From assembly GCF_033100135.1 (NCBI RefSeq), contig NZ_CP136920.1:1984001-2048000 (forward strand): a stretch of 64,000 nt of DNA. The letters run 5' to 3'. Source of the stretch: Rubellicoccus peritrichatus. GTDB taxonomy: Bacteria; Verrucomicrobiota; Verrucomicrobiia; Opitutales; Cerasicoccaceae. This document shows positions 35,575 to 44,177 of the stretch, in pieces; position 1 is the stretch's first letter, and each line of letters begins with the position of its first letter. The notes beneath the pieces were generated by a model that did not search any database, was not told the DNA's origin, and was given only the letters and a program-made list of their open reading frames with translations. Made by a program: the position numbers and the translations under genes.

Positions 35575-38427
35575 TCAATCCTTGGGCATACTCTGCTTTT
35601 GCTTAATGAAAGCCTGTTTTAGGACCCCAATGAGAGATTTTGTCAAAAGGGGTTTTCCCAAGTGTTCATCCATTCCGGAGTCCAGGCACTTTTGACGATC
35701 ATCTCCATCCGTATAGGCTGTGATTGCACAAATAAAAACGCCTTTATGGTGTGCGCCAGCCTGGCCTGCACGTATCAATTGCGTGGTTTCGATTCCGTCC
35801 AGCTCGGGCATGGTGACATCCATAAAAATGACGTCAAAGGAGCTGTTTTGTAGCTGTTCGATACAGTCCAGTCCGTTGTTGGCAGTTTGATACTCATAGC
35901 CCATCTCTTCGAGAATGTCTCCGAGTAGTCGACAGGTTTCTGTTTCATCGTCTGCGACGAGAACCCGTGCTGGATATGTGCTGGCATACTCTGACAGATT
36001 GGCCGGATCAAGGGGAAGTTGCATGGGCAGAGCAGCTTGTTCTTTTTCGGGAACCGCTTCGCAGCTAATCTCTACATAAAATGCGGACCCTTTGCCTGGG
36101 ATGCTTTCGGCCCAGACCTTTCCACCCAGGAGCTCGCATATGCGGCGGCATATTGCCAAGCCCAGACCGGTCCCACCAAAGCGGCGAGTTGAGGAGGAAT
36201 CGACCTGGTTGAATGAGCCGAAGATTTTTTCCATCTCATTTGGTGAAATGCCAATGCCTGTGTCATTGACCGAGAATAACAATTTCCATTGTTCCTCGTT
36301 GCCATCGGTTTCGATAAGATGTCCGGAGGCGTTAATCACTACCTCGCCCTGATTGGTGAATTTGATGGCGTTCCCTACCAGGCTCAAAAGGACCTGTCTC
36401 AGTTCCAGATATCCTGTGCTCACATAGCGGGGAAGGTTACCTGAACACTCTGTGCTCAGCTTCAAATTTTTCTGACTGGCTTCTGCAGCCATTGCTTCCT
36501 GAACTTCAAAAATCAGTGCGGACAGATCGAGTTCACGCTTTTGTAACTCCACTTTTCCGGAATCAAGACGGCTGAAATTGAGGACGTTATTAATTAGCTC
36601 AAGCAGATTGTATGCGTTGGCTTTAATAATCTCCAGATTGTCGCGTTGTCCGTCATCTACCTCGGTTTCCAGAAGCAAATCGGCAAAACCAATGATTGAG
36701 TTCATTGGCGTTCTGATTTCATGACTCATCACGCCAAGAAATTCATCTTTGCTGCGGTTTGCTCTGGCTGCCTCTTGCTGAGATTCACGCAATTTGCGCT
36801 CATTGTGAGTCCGTTCGGTGATGTCATCGACCAATGAGGCGAAGCCAATGACTTCTCCTTCTTCGTTCAAGATTCGAGTATTGTACCATTCGCAGATGAT
36901 GCTGCGACCTTCCTTGGTTACATTTGTGTTTGTGCTGCGTTCACCGCCTGCTCCTTTTCGCAGGTTTTCGAATATGTCGCGACAGTACTGTTCAACGCCA
37001 GGCTCCAAAAGAACATGGAAGGGCATTCCTATGGCTTCTTTTTCAGTGTGGCCGAATATCCTTTCTGCGGCGTCATTCCAGCTCGCAATATTGGCATCCG
37101 AGTCCCATTCGATGCACGCCAGTGGTGTCCGTTTTACATGGAATGCAAGGCGTTGCTGGGCTTCACGTTTTTGGCGTTCAGCTTGCCGACGCTCTGAAAT
37201 ATCTCTGCAAACGGCAATGATCCCGGTCAAAATTCCATGTGCATTTTTTTCGAGGGAGAAAGATATCTGAGCGTCGAAACAGGAACCATCCCTACGCTTC
37301 ATTTCGGTTTCTTTATTCAGCTTTCCATTAATTAGAAGCGGCTCGATAATCTTTGTTTTGAGATACTCTGTGCTTCGGTCAGGAAGAATTCTCTCAATCG
37401 ATGCACCAAGGATCTCTTTTTTGGTATATCCCAGCAGTTCTTCTGCGTATTTATTCCAGCTCTTGATGTGGCCATCGGTTTCAATACAGAAAATGGCCTG
37501 CCCGATCTGGTCCAGGGTTCGAGCCTGGATTTCCAGCGCTTCCTGGGTTCGCATGCGTTCCATTTCCAGCTCTGCCCTGGCCGCAAAAACCTTCAGCGTT
37601 GCGATGACGAACTCAGGCTTCTGCAGAGGCTCCTTATCCAGGACTGATAGAATGCCACGGACCTCATTTTTGCCATTTCTGAGAGGGACTCCAGCGTAAC
37701 TCACTAAATCTCTCTCGGCGATGCATTTATCCTCAGGAAAACGTTCTTTGAGGCCCTCTTGTATGATGCAAGGCGAGCCCTCCGCTATTTCAGCACTTGG
37801 TCTGTCGGTGGTGGCATACTCGTAGTTGGCGACAGACTTTCCTGAGTCAAATACGGAGAGTGTTCTAACTCGCGGTATCCGTCCAAATCGCAACTCCCCG
37901 ACAAGTGAGTAATTTACATTCAGGCTCTCTGCCAAACGCTTGGTGAGTTGCCGGAAAAATGTCTCACCTGTCAGGCCATTCAAGCCTTCAGCAACGGAGC
38001 TCAGTGCAAATTCGGCTTTATTCCGGGCTTCGCTTTCACGATGGTACTCGATGATCCGGCTCAGGGTGTGCGGGATGTGATTGAGGTAATGATCGTCGAC
38101 ATCCTTTTCGATGAACTCATCAACCCCGGCTTCCAGGATTGAAATGACCTTCTCGCGGGGGGCGGAGTCAGTCAGGAGTAATGTTGCTATTCCACTTTTG
38201 GAGAGAACGTCCCGGATGAACTTGAAATGATCCAATGCCTGGGTGTCGGCCTCAAAAATACAGGCATCAAACGGGACTCGAGCTTTTTCAATCGTCGCTT
38301 GCGCGTCTTCCAGGGAACCAAAAGTCGTTATCTCGAATTTTGCATTTGCGGCCTCAAGAGCGGTCAAAAGCTTACCGATAGATTCACCTGAAGTGGATAT
38401 GATCGAGATTCTAAACTCAGTAGACAT
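35575..38427 (-). CDS. Hybrid sensor histidine kinase with receiver domains, GAF and two PAS
   Basis: A 950-residue soluble two-component sensor. Order: an N-terminal receiver-like domain (1-120), GAF-like domain (140-290), PAS1 (300-425, GHIKSWNKYAEELLGYTKKEILG), PAS2 (430-550, NIASWNDAAERIFGHTEKEAIG), HisKA with phosphorylatable His569 in FLGVMSHEIRTPMNSIIGF, HATPase with the N, G1 and G2 boxes (LVGNAIKFT, VNDTGIGI, GGTGLGLAI) and a C-terminal receiver with phosphoacceptor Asp870 in VIFMDVTMPELDG. No transmembrane segment is seen, so the signal is cytoplasmic. No output domain or adjacent response regulator is present; the final receiver may pass phosphate on to an unlinked HPt protein. Confidence 0.93.
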   Translation of the reverse strand: MSTEFRISIISTSGESIGKLLTALEAANAKFEITTFGSLEDAQATIEKARVPFDACIFEADTQALDHFKFIRDVLSKSGIATLLLTDSAPREKVISILEAGVDEFIEKDVDDHYLNHIPHTLSRIIEYHRESEARNKAEFALSSVAEGLNGLTGETFFRQLTKRLAESLNVNYSLVGELRFGRIPRVRTLSVFDSGKSVANYEYATTDRPSAEIAEGSPCIIQEGLKERFPEDKCIAERDLVSYAGVPLRNGKNEVRGILSVLDKEPLQKPEFVIATLKVFAARAELEMERMRTQEALEIQARTLDQIGQAIFCIETDGHIKSWNKYAEELLGYTKKEILGASIERILPDRSTEYLKTKIIEPLLINGKLNKETEMKRRDGSCFDAQISFSLEKNAHGILTGIIAVCRDISERRQAERQKREAQQRLAFHVKRTPLACIEWDSDANIASWNDAAERIFGHTEKEAIGMPFHVLLEPGVEQYCRDIFENLRKGAGGERSTNTNVTKEGRSIICEWYNTRILNEEGEVIGFASLVDDITERTHNERKLRESQQEAARANRSKDEFLGVMSHEIRTPMNSIIGFADLLLETEVDDGQRDNLEIIKANAYNLLELINNVLNFSRLDSGKVELQKRELDLSALIFEVQEAMAAEASQKNLKLSTECSGNLPRYVSTGYLELRQVLLSLVGNAIKFTNQGEVVINASGHLIETDGNEEQWKLLFSVNDTGIGISPNEMEKIFGSFNQVDSSSTRRFGGTGLGLAICRRICELLGGKVWAESIPGKGSAFYVEISCEAVPEKEQAALPMQLPLDPANLSEYASTYPARVLVADDETETCRLLGDILEEMGYEYQTANNGLDCIEQLQNSSFDVIFMDVTMPELDGIETTQLIRAGQAGAHHKGVFICAITAYTDGDDRQKCLDSGMDEHLGKPLLTKSLIGVLKQAFIKQKQSMPKD

Positions 38428-38596
38428 ATTAGGTCACCGCTGGGAATAAGCGAAACAGAATAGGGTTGGGTGATTAGCGATAGGCTCGAAATCGTGGGAT
38501 TGTTTAGTGTTATACTGCCCATTATCGGCTAGTTTGGCAAAGACATTATATGAACTTTAATATTCTTACTTTTAGAAAGTTTTTCACTAGCACGGC

Positions 38597-38672
38597 TAGG
38601 CCGTGTTTTCAAATGAATGGTCAGTAAGTAGAATAGCTCCTTCGTCGCTTCTTATTTTGAAGACACGGCCTA
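38597..38672. repeat. Inverted repeat around a dispersed repeat unit
   Basis: Arms TAGGCCGTGTTTTCAAA (38597-38613) and its complement (38656-38672), one mismatch. The loop contains ATAGCTCCTTCGTCGCTTCTTATT, which recurs with small changes at 51029-51059. The right arm overlaps the 3' end of the glycosyltransferase gene, whose last codons are inside it. Confidence 0.6.
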
Positions 38673-39932
38673 TGTTGGATCCGGGCCTGAGCCAACGTAT
38701 TGCTCAAGCAGAGCAACCGCATTCTGCTGACCATTTTCTTGGTTTAGGATGGATTGGCATTCCTTTGCCCGGCGCTGAAAGGCCTCTTCACTGGAGACTT
38801 TTTGAAGAAAACGTGGTGCTTGTTGGGGCCATCCTCGCGGACTTGCTTTAAGGCCGACTCCGAGTCGAACAACTTGATTGGCCCAAAATCCCTGATCGGC
38901 GATCTGCGGGGCAATCACTTGTGGGACTCCGGAGTGCAGGACTGACGCCGTTGTGCCGGCTCCACCATGGTGCAAAACAGCTGAGGCGTGGCGTAACACC
39001 TGATCGTGGGAAGCTTTGCCGATGATTAGAATATTTTCGTGATTTTCGCCTTCATCGAATTGAGCCCATCCGGCTTGAAGGATCAGCTTTTTATTCTTTG
39101 GCCAATTGGCAATAAACTCACGCATTTCCGCGCGGGCACTGTCAAAAGTTACGCTGCCGAATGTCACCAAAGGAACACGTTCGCCCTGGCAGAAATGGTT
39201 CAGAATGGTTTCTGTTTTGGAGTCGTCAGGAGTTTGATAACGCAGATATCCGGTGAAATTGAAGCGAGAATCAATGCCGGTAAGACCCGCTTTCATAACT
39301 CCTGGAGAAACTGCGACGAGGACGAGATTTGCTGGTTTCAGGCAGAATCCGGATGTTGGTTCCAAACGTGCATCACTTAGCACCCGCTTGAGTTCATTGT
39401 TGATCGTTGCGTCGATCACTCCGCTGCTGATCTTCCACCAGAGCCTCACCCAAAGCTTATGCAATGGCTCGGGCAGCATGGAAAGCCCTGGCACCACATC
39501 GGGTGGCAAGGTATCATTCGGGACAACATTGTGGCAGAAGCATACAAGTGCAAAAGGAACATTTTTTCGTTCAGCAATGGCCTTAAAGTTTGGAAAAAGG
39601 TAAGATCCGACAAACAGGTCTTTCCCTTGTAACTCATTTTCCAGGATTTCGACAGTTTCAGTCAGGAACTCACTGGCTTGCCTGTAAATCATGCGGAGCT
39701 GGCGCAGTGGAGATTTGGCCCTGTGAAGGGTCTTCATTGATTCGGCAAACTGGCTGCCATCCCAATCTGGTGGAACCCGGACGAAGCGTATTCCAGCTGC
39801 TTTGACATCTTCGCGGAAAAAGGGTGTTGTCGCAAAAGACACCTTGTGCCCGCCAGCTATCAATGCTCGCCCAAGGGAGATCATCGGATAGATGTCACCG
39901 GTCGATCCGTGGCTGGTCAGTAAGACGTTCAC
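38670..39932 (-). CDS. UDP-glycosyltransferase family (GT1/GT28-like) enzyme
   Basis: A 420-residue GT-B fold glycosyltransferase. The N-terminal half begins NVLLTSHGSTGDIYPMISLGRAL, the glycine-rich acceptor-side motif. The C-terminal nucleotide-sugar-binding half has LVTFGSVTFDSAR and the signature ASAVLHHGGAGTTASVLHSGVPQVIAPQIADQGFWANQV, as in macrolide, sterol and zeaxanthin glycosyltransferases. No signal or membrane helix. It is a single gene, so the acceptor (carotenoid, sterol-like lipid or antibiotic) is not known. Confidence 0.88.
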   Translation of the reverse strand: MNVLLTSHGSTGDIYPMISLGRALIAGGHKVSFATTPFFREDVKAAGIRFVRVPPDWDGSQFAESMKTLHRAKSPLRQLRMIYRQASEFLTETVEILENELQGKDLFVGSYLFPNFKAIAERKNVPFALVCFCHNVVPNDTLPPDVVPGLSMLPEPLHKLWVRLWWKISSGVIDATINNELKRVLSDARLEPTSGFCLKPANLVLVAVSPGVMKAGLTGIDSRFNFTGYLRYQTPDDSKTETILNHFCQGERVPLVTFGSVTFDSARAEMREFIANWPKNKKLILQAGWAQFDEGENHENILIIGKASHDQVLRHASAVLHHGGAGTTASVLHSGVPQVIAPQIADQGFWANQVVRLGVGLKASPRGWPQQAPRFLQKVSSEEAFQRRAKECQSILNQENGQQNAVALLEQYVGSGPDPT

Positions 39933-39960
39933 TGCGTAAAGAAAGAGGATCTTTACTGGG

Positions 39961-40332
39961 TCACGCCATTTTCAGCTTCATGCCGCGAGAGCTCTTACCT
40001 TGCCCGGCTTTGACGGATTTGTTGGCATCTTTCAAGATGCTTTCAAGTGCACCAAGGTAGGCGAGAAAACGCTTTTTTCCAGATGCTGTCAGCGTGACAA
40101 CGGTTCTGGCCCTCCCTTCAGCCAGAATCTTTTTCAACTTAATGATCTTTTCATCCTCCAGCATGCGGAGGTGGCGGTTCAGGTTGCCGTCAGTCAGGTC
40201 GCCCAGTTCCTTTAATTCGCCAAAGGTCAGGCCACTTTTACTACCGGCAACTGACGAAATGATTGCAAGGCGTTTGGGTTCATGAAGCACGCGGTGAAGC
40301 TCATCAAAGGGATTATCGTTCTTTTTGCTCAT
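39961..40332 (-). CDS. Winged-helix transcriptional regulator
   Basis: A 123-residue wHTH protein of the PF13601/ArsR-like type: HEPKRLAIISSVAGS, LTFGELKELGDLTDGNLNRHLRMLEDEKIIKLKKILAEGRARTVV (helix-turn-helix and wing), then a C-terminal helix and a basic tail. It overlaps the membrane protein gene upstream by 20 bases, a common arrangement in which a membrane protein is paired with a regulator that controls the operon. The ligand is unknown. Confidence 0.85.
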   Translation of the reverse strand: MSKKNDNPFDELHRVLHEPKRLAIISSVAGSKSGLTFGELKELGDLTDGNLNRHLRMLEDEKIIKLKKILAEGRARTVVTLTASGKKRFLAYLGALESILKDANKSVKAGQGKSSRGMKLKMA

Positions 40333-40969
40333 CGGAATTTAAGAGATTTGGTAGGCCGAGGAAGGCCCAGACAGTGTTTTCAGGATGTTCGTCGTAGTGA
40401 AGGATCAAACCTGCCACCCATTCTCCAATAAAAAACACTGCGCCTGCGGCAAGTGGCGCCGTAAAAGCGGTTGTTGGGAAAATGAGGAAGTAGGATCCGG
40501 CGAGCACGTAATACCAGCCAGCCCAGCGAATTCCGTCGGGCAGGACGGCTCGCGAAGCAAAATTTGCCAGTCCGTAAATCAGCATCCAAACACCATAGAG
40601 CAACTCGAAGGCACCTCGTTCGACTAATGTCACGGTGAGGATGAATCCAACCACCAGACTTGGCAATACGGCGACGAGAGGACGAACCCGACGCCAGTCG
40701 CGCTCTACTTCCGGGTCGCTTAAAAACCAATAGACCAAGGCGCCAAAGTTGATCGAGGCTGCAAAAGCAAACACTGCTCCCCACGCATACAAGACCCGCA
40801 TGCTGTCTATCGGCTGGCTTGTTAAGCTGACCAGCATTGCCGCCATCAGGGCAAAGCAGCCTCCCAGGGCGCGGGCCCGCCCGGAATAACCTTTAAAGCG
40901 CTGCTTATCGAGCATCCGATTCTGGATGTCTTTGACTTGGCGCAGGGCTTCTTCAATCGGGTCTCGCAC
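40313..40969 (-). CDS. Membrane protein, co-encoded with a wHTH regulator
   Basis: About 218 residues with six or so hydrophobic segments (LGGCFALMAAMLVSL, YAWGAVFAFAASINFGALVYWFL, AVLPSLVVGFILTVTLV and others). The start is taken as GTG 40969 (VRDPIEEALRQVKDI); the longer frame uses TTG 41008. No family assigned, but membrane proteins of this shape with a downstream wHTH_27-type regulator are a recurrent pair in bacteria. An imperfect palindrome overlaps the start (40961-40980). Confidence 0.7.
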   Translation of the reverse strand: MRDPIEEALRQVKDIQNRMLDKQRFKGYSGRARALGGCFALMAAMLVSLTSQPIDSMRVLYAWGAVFAFAASINFGALVYWFLSDPEVERDWRRVRPLVAVLPSLVVGFILTVTLVERGAFELLYGVWMLIYGLANFASRAVLPDGIRWAGWYYVLAGSYFLIFPTTAFTAPLAAGAVFFIGEWVAGLILHYDEHPENTVWAFLGLPNLLNSDEQKER

Positions 40970-40980
40970 GAGTGTGAGAC
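40961..40980. promoter_or_regulatory. Imperfect palindrome at the start of the membrane protein/wHTH operon
   Basis: GTCTCGCACGAGTGTGAGAC reads nearly the same on both strands (GTCTC-N10-GAGAC plus CAC/GTG inside). It spans the presumed start codon and is a candidate operator for the regulator encoded downstream. Confidence 0.4.
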
Positions 40981-41000
40981 TGACTTTGCATGAGAAAGTT

Positions 41001-41435
41001 TCAAGCAAATTTGCTCGGTGGCTTCAGGGCTCGATAACGGAAGCGATGCAAAATCCGGTTTTCAAGATCGAGCACATCGAAGGTTGCTGCCAGGAGTCGT
41101 CCCGCCGTCCATCGCGCCTGCCGCAAGCGGTAATAGATATGGTCTCCCAGATAGCGGCGACTCCCCTTGTAAAGCAGTGCCTGCATGCTGGTCCGATTCC
41201 AAAGATCCAGTGCGTCGAGTGCTTCTGCGGCTTCCCCAAAATATGGATATCCACTAGACCAGTCGTCCGACTGATTTGTTTCGGAGGGAACAGCAGTCGA
41301 TACCACGCGCAAGAAGCCCGTCTCCGAGCGTCTCATACGCATCTTGCGCCTTCTCACATGGAGAAAGCCCTGATGCGGTCTGTTGGATTTTCTTTGCTTC
41401 ATGGTTTCGTGTTGCAGGTAGACTTTGCAATGCAA
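41001..41435 (-). CDS. Hypothetical protein, uncertain
   Basis: An open frame of up to 144 residues directly upstream of the membrane-protein operon. A shorter form could start at MRMRRSETGFLRVV (41342). The C-terminal half, TSMQALLYKGSRRYLGDHIYYRLRQARWTAGRLLAATFDVLD, looks like real amphipathic protein sequence. The opposite strand also has a 208-residue open frame, which looks less protein-like. No family is recognised, so the coding status is uncertain. Confidence 0.4.
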   Translation of the reverse strand: MHCKVYLQHETMKQRKSNRPHQGFLHVRRRKMRMRRSETGFLRVVSTAVPSETNQSDDWSSGYPYFGEAAEALDALDLWNRTSMQALLYKGSRRYLGDHIYYRLRQARWTAGRLLAATFDVLDLENRILHRFRYRALKPPSKFA

Positions 41436-41542
41436 AGCTTTGTTCCATCTTTTATTAAGGAACCCATGTTTGCGCTTTTTTCAAGTGGAGAGGGCAAATT
41501 CCTCCATCCCAGCCAATGTGGCTGGTTTTGGATTACGCTATT

Positions 41543-42097
41543 CTACTCTTGAGGGATATCTGTTTTCAGCAGAGACATTCCTTTTGCATTCAACTTGGTA
41601 AACTCAGATTGCCATGAGTTTAGTTGCTTTTGGATGGCTGAATTACTCGTCTCTTTGGCCATTGCATAGCTGAGGTCTGCGCAGTAGCCCAGTGCTTTGA
41701 GTTGTGCAACAATCAGGTCGACGCGAAGGTCGATACCGTTGCTGAGAAGTAAATCACCTCTGGTTCTCGAGGTCGCACGTGCACGCGCTTCCACCTCGGT
41801 TGGAGGTAGCCCCATATCCTTGAGGTTCTGAATCGTGCCATCTTCATGCCATGTCTCCAGTTGGTCGTTCACTTTCGCGCTTAATGAAGCGATGTCATTC
41901 ACCCAGGTTTCTACAGGTTTTCCGGGGTTTTTGATCCAAAGAAGTTTATCGACATTCTTATTCTGGCTGACGACACCATAAAGTAGAGCGTAACCATAAG
42001 AATCCGAGCTGGACGTATTGTTTTGATCAGCAAAGGAAACAGTCGATTGCAGCATGGCTGCGACGACGAAGTAAAGGACGTGCTTGCATGAGATCAT
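41543..42097 (-). CDS. Secreted hypothetical protein
   Basis: A 184-residue exported protein with signal peptide CKHVLYFVVAAMLQSTVSFA. The mature part is helical: SYGYALLYGVVSQNKNVDKLLWIKNPGKPVETWV, LGLPP-like motif MGLPPTEVEARARATSRTRGDLLLS, and SELTKLNAKGMSLL-type end. No domain family is recognised. Monocistronic; divergent from the Hsp33-like gene. Confidence 0.65.
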   Translation of the reverse strand: MISCKHVLYFVVAAMLQSTVSFADQNNTSSSDSYGYALLYGVVSQNKNVDKLLWIKNPGKPVETWVNDIASLSAKVNDQLETWHEDGTIQNLKDMGLPPTEVEARARATSRTRGDLLLSNGIDLRVDLIVAQLKALGYCADLSYAMAKETSNSAIQKQLNSWQSEFTKLNAKGMSLLKTDIPQE

Positions 42098-42212
42098 AGC
42101 GGTATTCTATGGGATTTCGGCCAAAGGTAAAGACTGGAGGATAGCCTAACTTTGCGTTCCCCTGAATTCGGCCTTCTCACGGCTCCATAAATATTCTTAG
42201 TGTAGTGTAAAG

Positions 42213-43040
42213 ATGGATTCAGAGCATACTCAATTACACCCGGCGGAAGCAGTATTCACCTCCAATTTTATTCGTGAGCGTAATTTGCTCTTAACCAGTG
42301 GATCGATGAAGGCAATTTTCGATAGTTACGAGGCGCATTGGAGTACGAATGATATTGCTCCTGCTGATGAGGTTGCAGCCCTTTTTCGTAGTGCCTTGGC
42401 GGCGTTTACGCTGCACACGGCATCCCGCCCACGTCGTCAGGTCCTGGCCTGGACGCTCAATTTTCAGGATCCTCTCTGTAATCTCTTTCTTTGTGGGGAC
42501 ACGGATGATGAAGTGGTTGCCGGACGATTTTTCGATGAGGGTATCGCCCAGGCCGAAAGGAATAGTTTCTACCAGGAGGTGAGTGACCGGGGGAAACCGG
42601 TTTACCGCAGTTTTGTTGATTTCTCAGGATCGGATCCACTCCTGGCCGCCGAGGAGTATTACGCCCGCAGTGAGCAGCGTCCGGCGCGGTTCTTTCAATT
42701 GTCCGAATACGACTTTGCGATCCTCACGGCTCATCCTGACTGGGACAGGCAGTGGTTCCGCAGTGTTCAGCAGGACGAAATTGCTCATATCGAAGATAAT
42801 GCCGAGCTTGGCTTTATTGAGAAGCGTGCGCTGAGCTGGCATTGCGGCTGTGATCAAAAGAAGGTCCTGGGTGCGCTTGAGTCTGTCTTTCATGCTCAGG
42901 CAGATGAACTGTTTGCCGGGGATGATTCGATTACAGTCAACTGCCCGCGTTGCAGTTCGCGTTACATCATTACCCGCGAGGCCCTTGAGGCCTATGTTGC
43001 TGAACAGGCAGAGTCTGAACAATCGACTGGTGAACAATAA
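42213..43040 (+). CDS. Divergent Hsp33 family redox chaperone
   Basis: A 275-residue protein whose C-terminus has the Hsp33 zinc switch: HCGCDQKKVLGALESVF (CxC) and, 36 residues later, NCPRCSSRYII (CxxC). In Hsp33 these four cysteines bind zinc when reduced and form disulfides under oxidative stress, which activates the holdase. The N-terminal domain is only weakly like the family (FTLHTASRPRRQVLAWTLNFQDPLCNLFLCGDTDDEVVAG). Assignment is firm for the redox module and moderate for the rest. It is followed 14 bases later by a hypothetical gene. Confidence 0.75.
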   Translation: MDSEHTQLHPAEAVFTSNFIRERNLLLTSGSMKAIFDSYEAHWSTNDIAPADEVAALFRSALAAFTLHTASRPRRQVLAWTLNFQDPLCNLFLCGDTDDEVVAGRFFDEGIAQAERNSFYQEVSDRGKPVYRSFVDFSGSDPLLAAEEYYARSEQRPARFFQLSEYDFAILTAHPDWDRQWFRSVQQDEIAHIEDNAELGFIEKRALSWHCGCDQKKVLGALESVFHAQADELFAGDDSITVNCPRCSSRYIITREALEAYVAEQAESEQSTGEQ

Positions 43041-43054
43041 TCGTCTTTAAGAAC

Positions 43055-43519
43055 ATGCCTGATATTGAAGTAATAGCGGCACTGCGTGCCAAGGAAACCG
43101 AACAGCCTTACATGGGATGGTTGGATGCCTTGTCCGAAGGGACGAGTTTAATGAAGAAAGCCAGGCTGGAGGAGCAGGCTTTCAATGCACTGGTTGCCGC
43201 CTGTCAAAAACCAAAGCAGTTTTCGCTCATGGTTGAAGCATTTGATGAATACAGTAAGGAGCATCCCAGCCGTCAGGATGGTTTCCAACTCCTTGCTGAA
43301 TTTGTCGATGACTCAACCTATGGATTGAGCGAATGGATTGAGGCGCTCGAGTATTTTTACGACTGGCTTGCTCAGAATGAGCGCGAAACACCGAGCCTCC
43401 TGCAGTTGCTGGAATATCTGTCCTGTTGCAAAGAGGCTGGCTCAAGTGCTCCGGTTGGGTTTCCCCTTCAGGGACTCCTGGAGGAAATGCTCGATCGTTA
43501 CGGCTACGATGGAGCTTAA
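43055..43519 (+). CDS. Hypothetical helical protein downstream of the Hsp33-like gene
   Basis: A 154-residue acidic, all-helical protein without cysteine pairs or signal peptide. EEQAFNALVAACQKPKQFSLMVEAFDEY and LSEWIEALEYFYDWLAQNERETPSLLQLLEYL suggest TPR- or HEAT-like helical pairs. No family is recognised. The spacing (14 bases) suggests co-transcription with the Hsp33-like gene, so a role with it under oxidative stress is conceivable but unproven. Confidence 0.6.
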   Translation: MPDIEVIAALRAKETEQPYMGWLDALSEGTSLMKKARLEEQAFNALVAACQKPKQFSLMVEAFDEYSKEHPSRQDGFQLLAEFVDDSTYGLSEWIEALEYFYDWLAQNERETPSLLQLLEYLSCCKEAGSSAPVGFPLQGLLEEMLDRYGYDGA

Positions 43520-43552
43520 AGATTCCGAAAAGCTCCAATCGCTCCTTGGATT

Positions 43553-44089
43553 TTAAACTCCCACTTGCTCGGCAGAGCGTGACTTGACCCAGTCGATGAC
43601 CTTCTGATCATCACCATCGGCTTCAGCAACTTTACGGAGGAATTCAGCGCCGTGAATGTCATTTGTCTTCAGGAATCGACGGTCTCCGCCACAGCCAAAC
43701 ATCGTGTCATTGTGAAGCGCTCCGGCCAGTTTGTCCTTTGCCTTTTCTATGATGCGGGGCAGCCAGACAATGCCATCAATTTCTGAGTCTTTAGGCGGAT
43801 AGGTGGATGGATCACGTTTCTCTGTCGCAGACTTTCCACCGAGCTTGTCGAGGAAGTATGAGCGACGCACATCGGTGATCATCGCGAAGGTTGCGTAATC
43901 CGGTTCACCACCAGAGACATAGTCTTCGGCAAAGTCATAAATCTCCTGTGGCGTGACGCCATTGCTGGCCAGCCATCCTGTTTCCTCTTCCGTGAAGTAG
44001 GTGTCGGAGCCTCGCTGGCCAGCCTTGTATTGCTCAACCGCTTTGCTCCAGAGTTCGTGAAGACGTTTTTGATAATCGTAGTGTTTCAT
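43553..44089 (-). CDS. DUF5069 family protein
   Basis: A 178-residue protein. The C-terminal half carries DUF5069 marks as I recall them: VWLPRIIEKAKDKLAGALHNDTMFGCGGDRRFLKTNDIHGAEFLRKVAEADGDDQKVIDWV. The N-terminal part (YDYQKRLHELWSKAVEQYKAG, EETGWLASNGVTPQEIYDFAEDYVSGGEPDY) is an extra helical domain also found in some members. Function unknown. Downstream of rnr, 89 bases, same direction. Confidence 0.8.
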   Translation of the reverse strand: MKHYDYQKRLHELWSKAVEQYKAGQRGSDTYFTEEETGWLASNGVTPQEIYDFAEDYVSGGEPDYATFAMITDVRRSYFLDKLGGKSATEKRDPSTYPPKDSEIDGIVWLPRIIEKAKDKLAGALHNDTMFGCGGDRRFLKTNDIHGAEFLRKVAEADGDDQKVIDWVKSRSAEQVGV

Positions 44090-44177
44090 AATTAGAATGT
44101 TTTTAAACTTCGGGTGTTAAATGGTTACAGGTTTATCAAGCATGCATAGCTCAATCGTCACGAGCCCTTCTGCCTTT

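Noticed and set aside
40926-41552. 208-residue open frame on the plus strand
   Set aside because: It lies opposite the membrane-protein operon and its translation is rich in Ser, Cys and Arg without domain-like pattern. The minus-strand frame 41001-41435 looks more protein-like.
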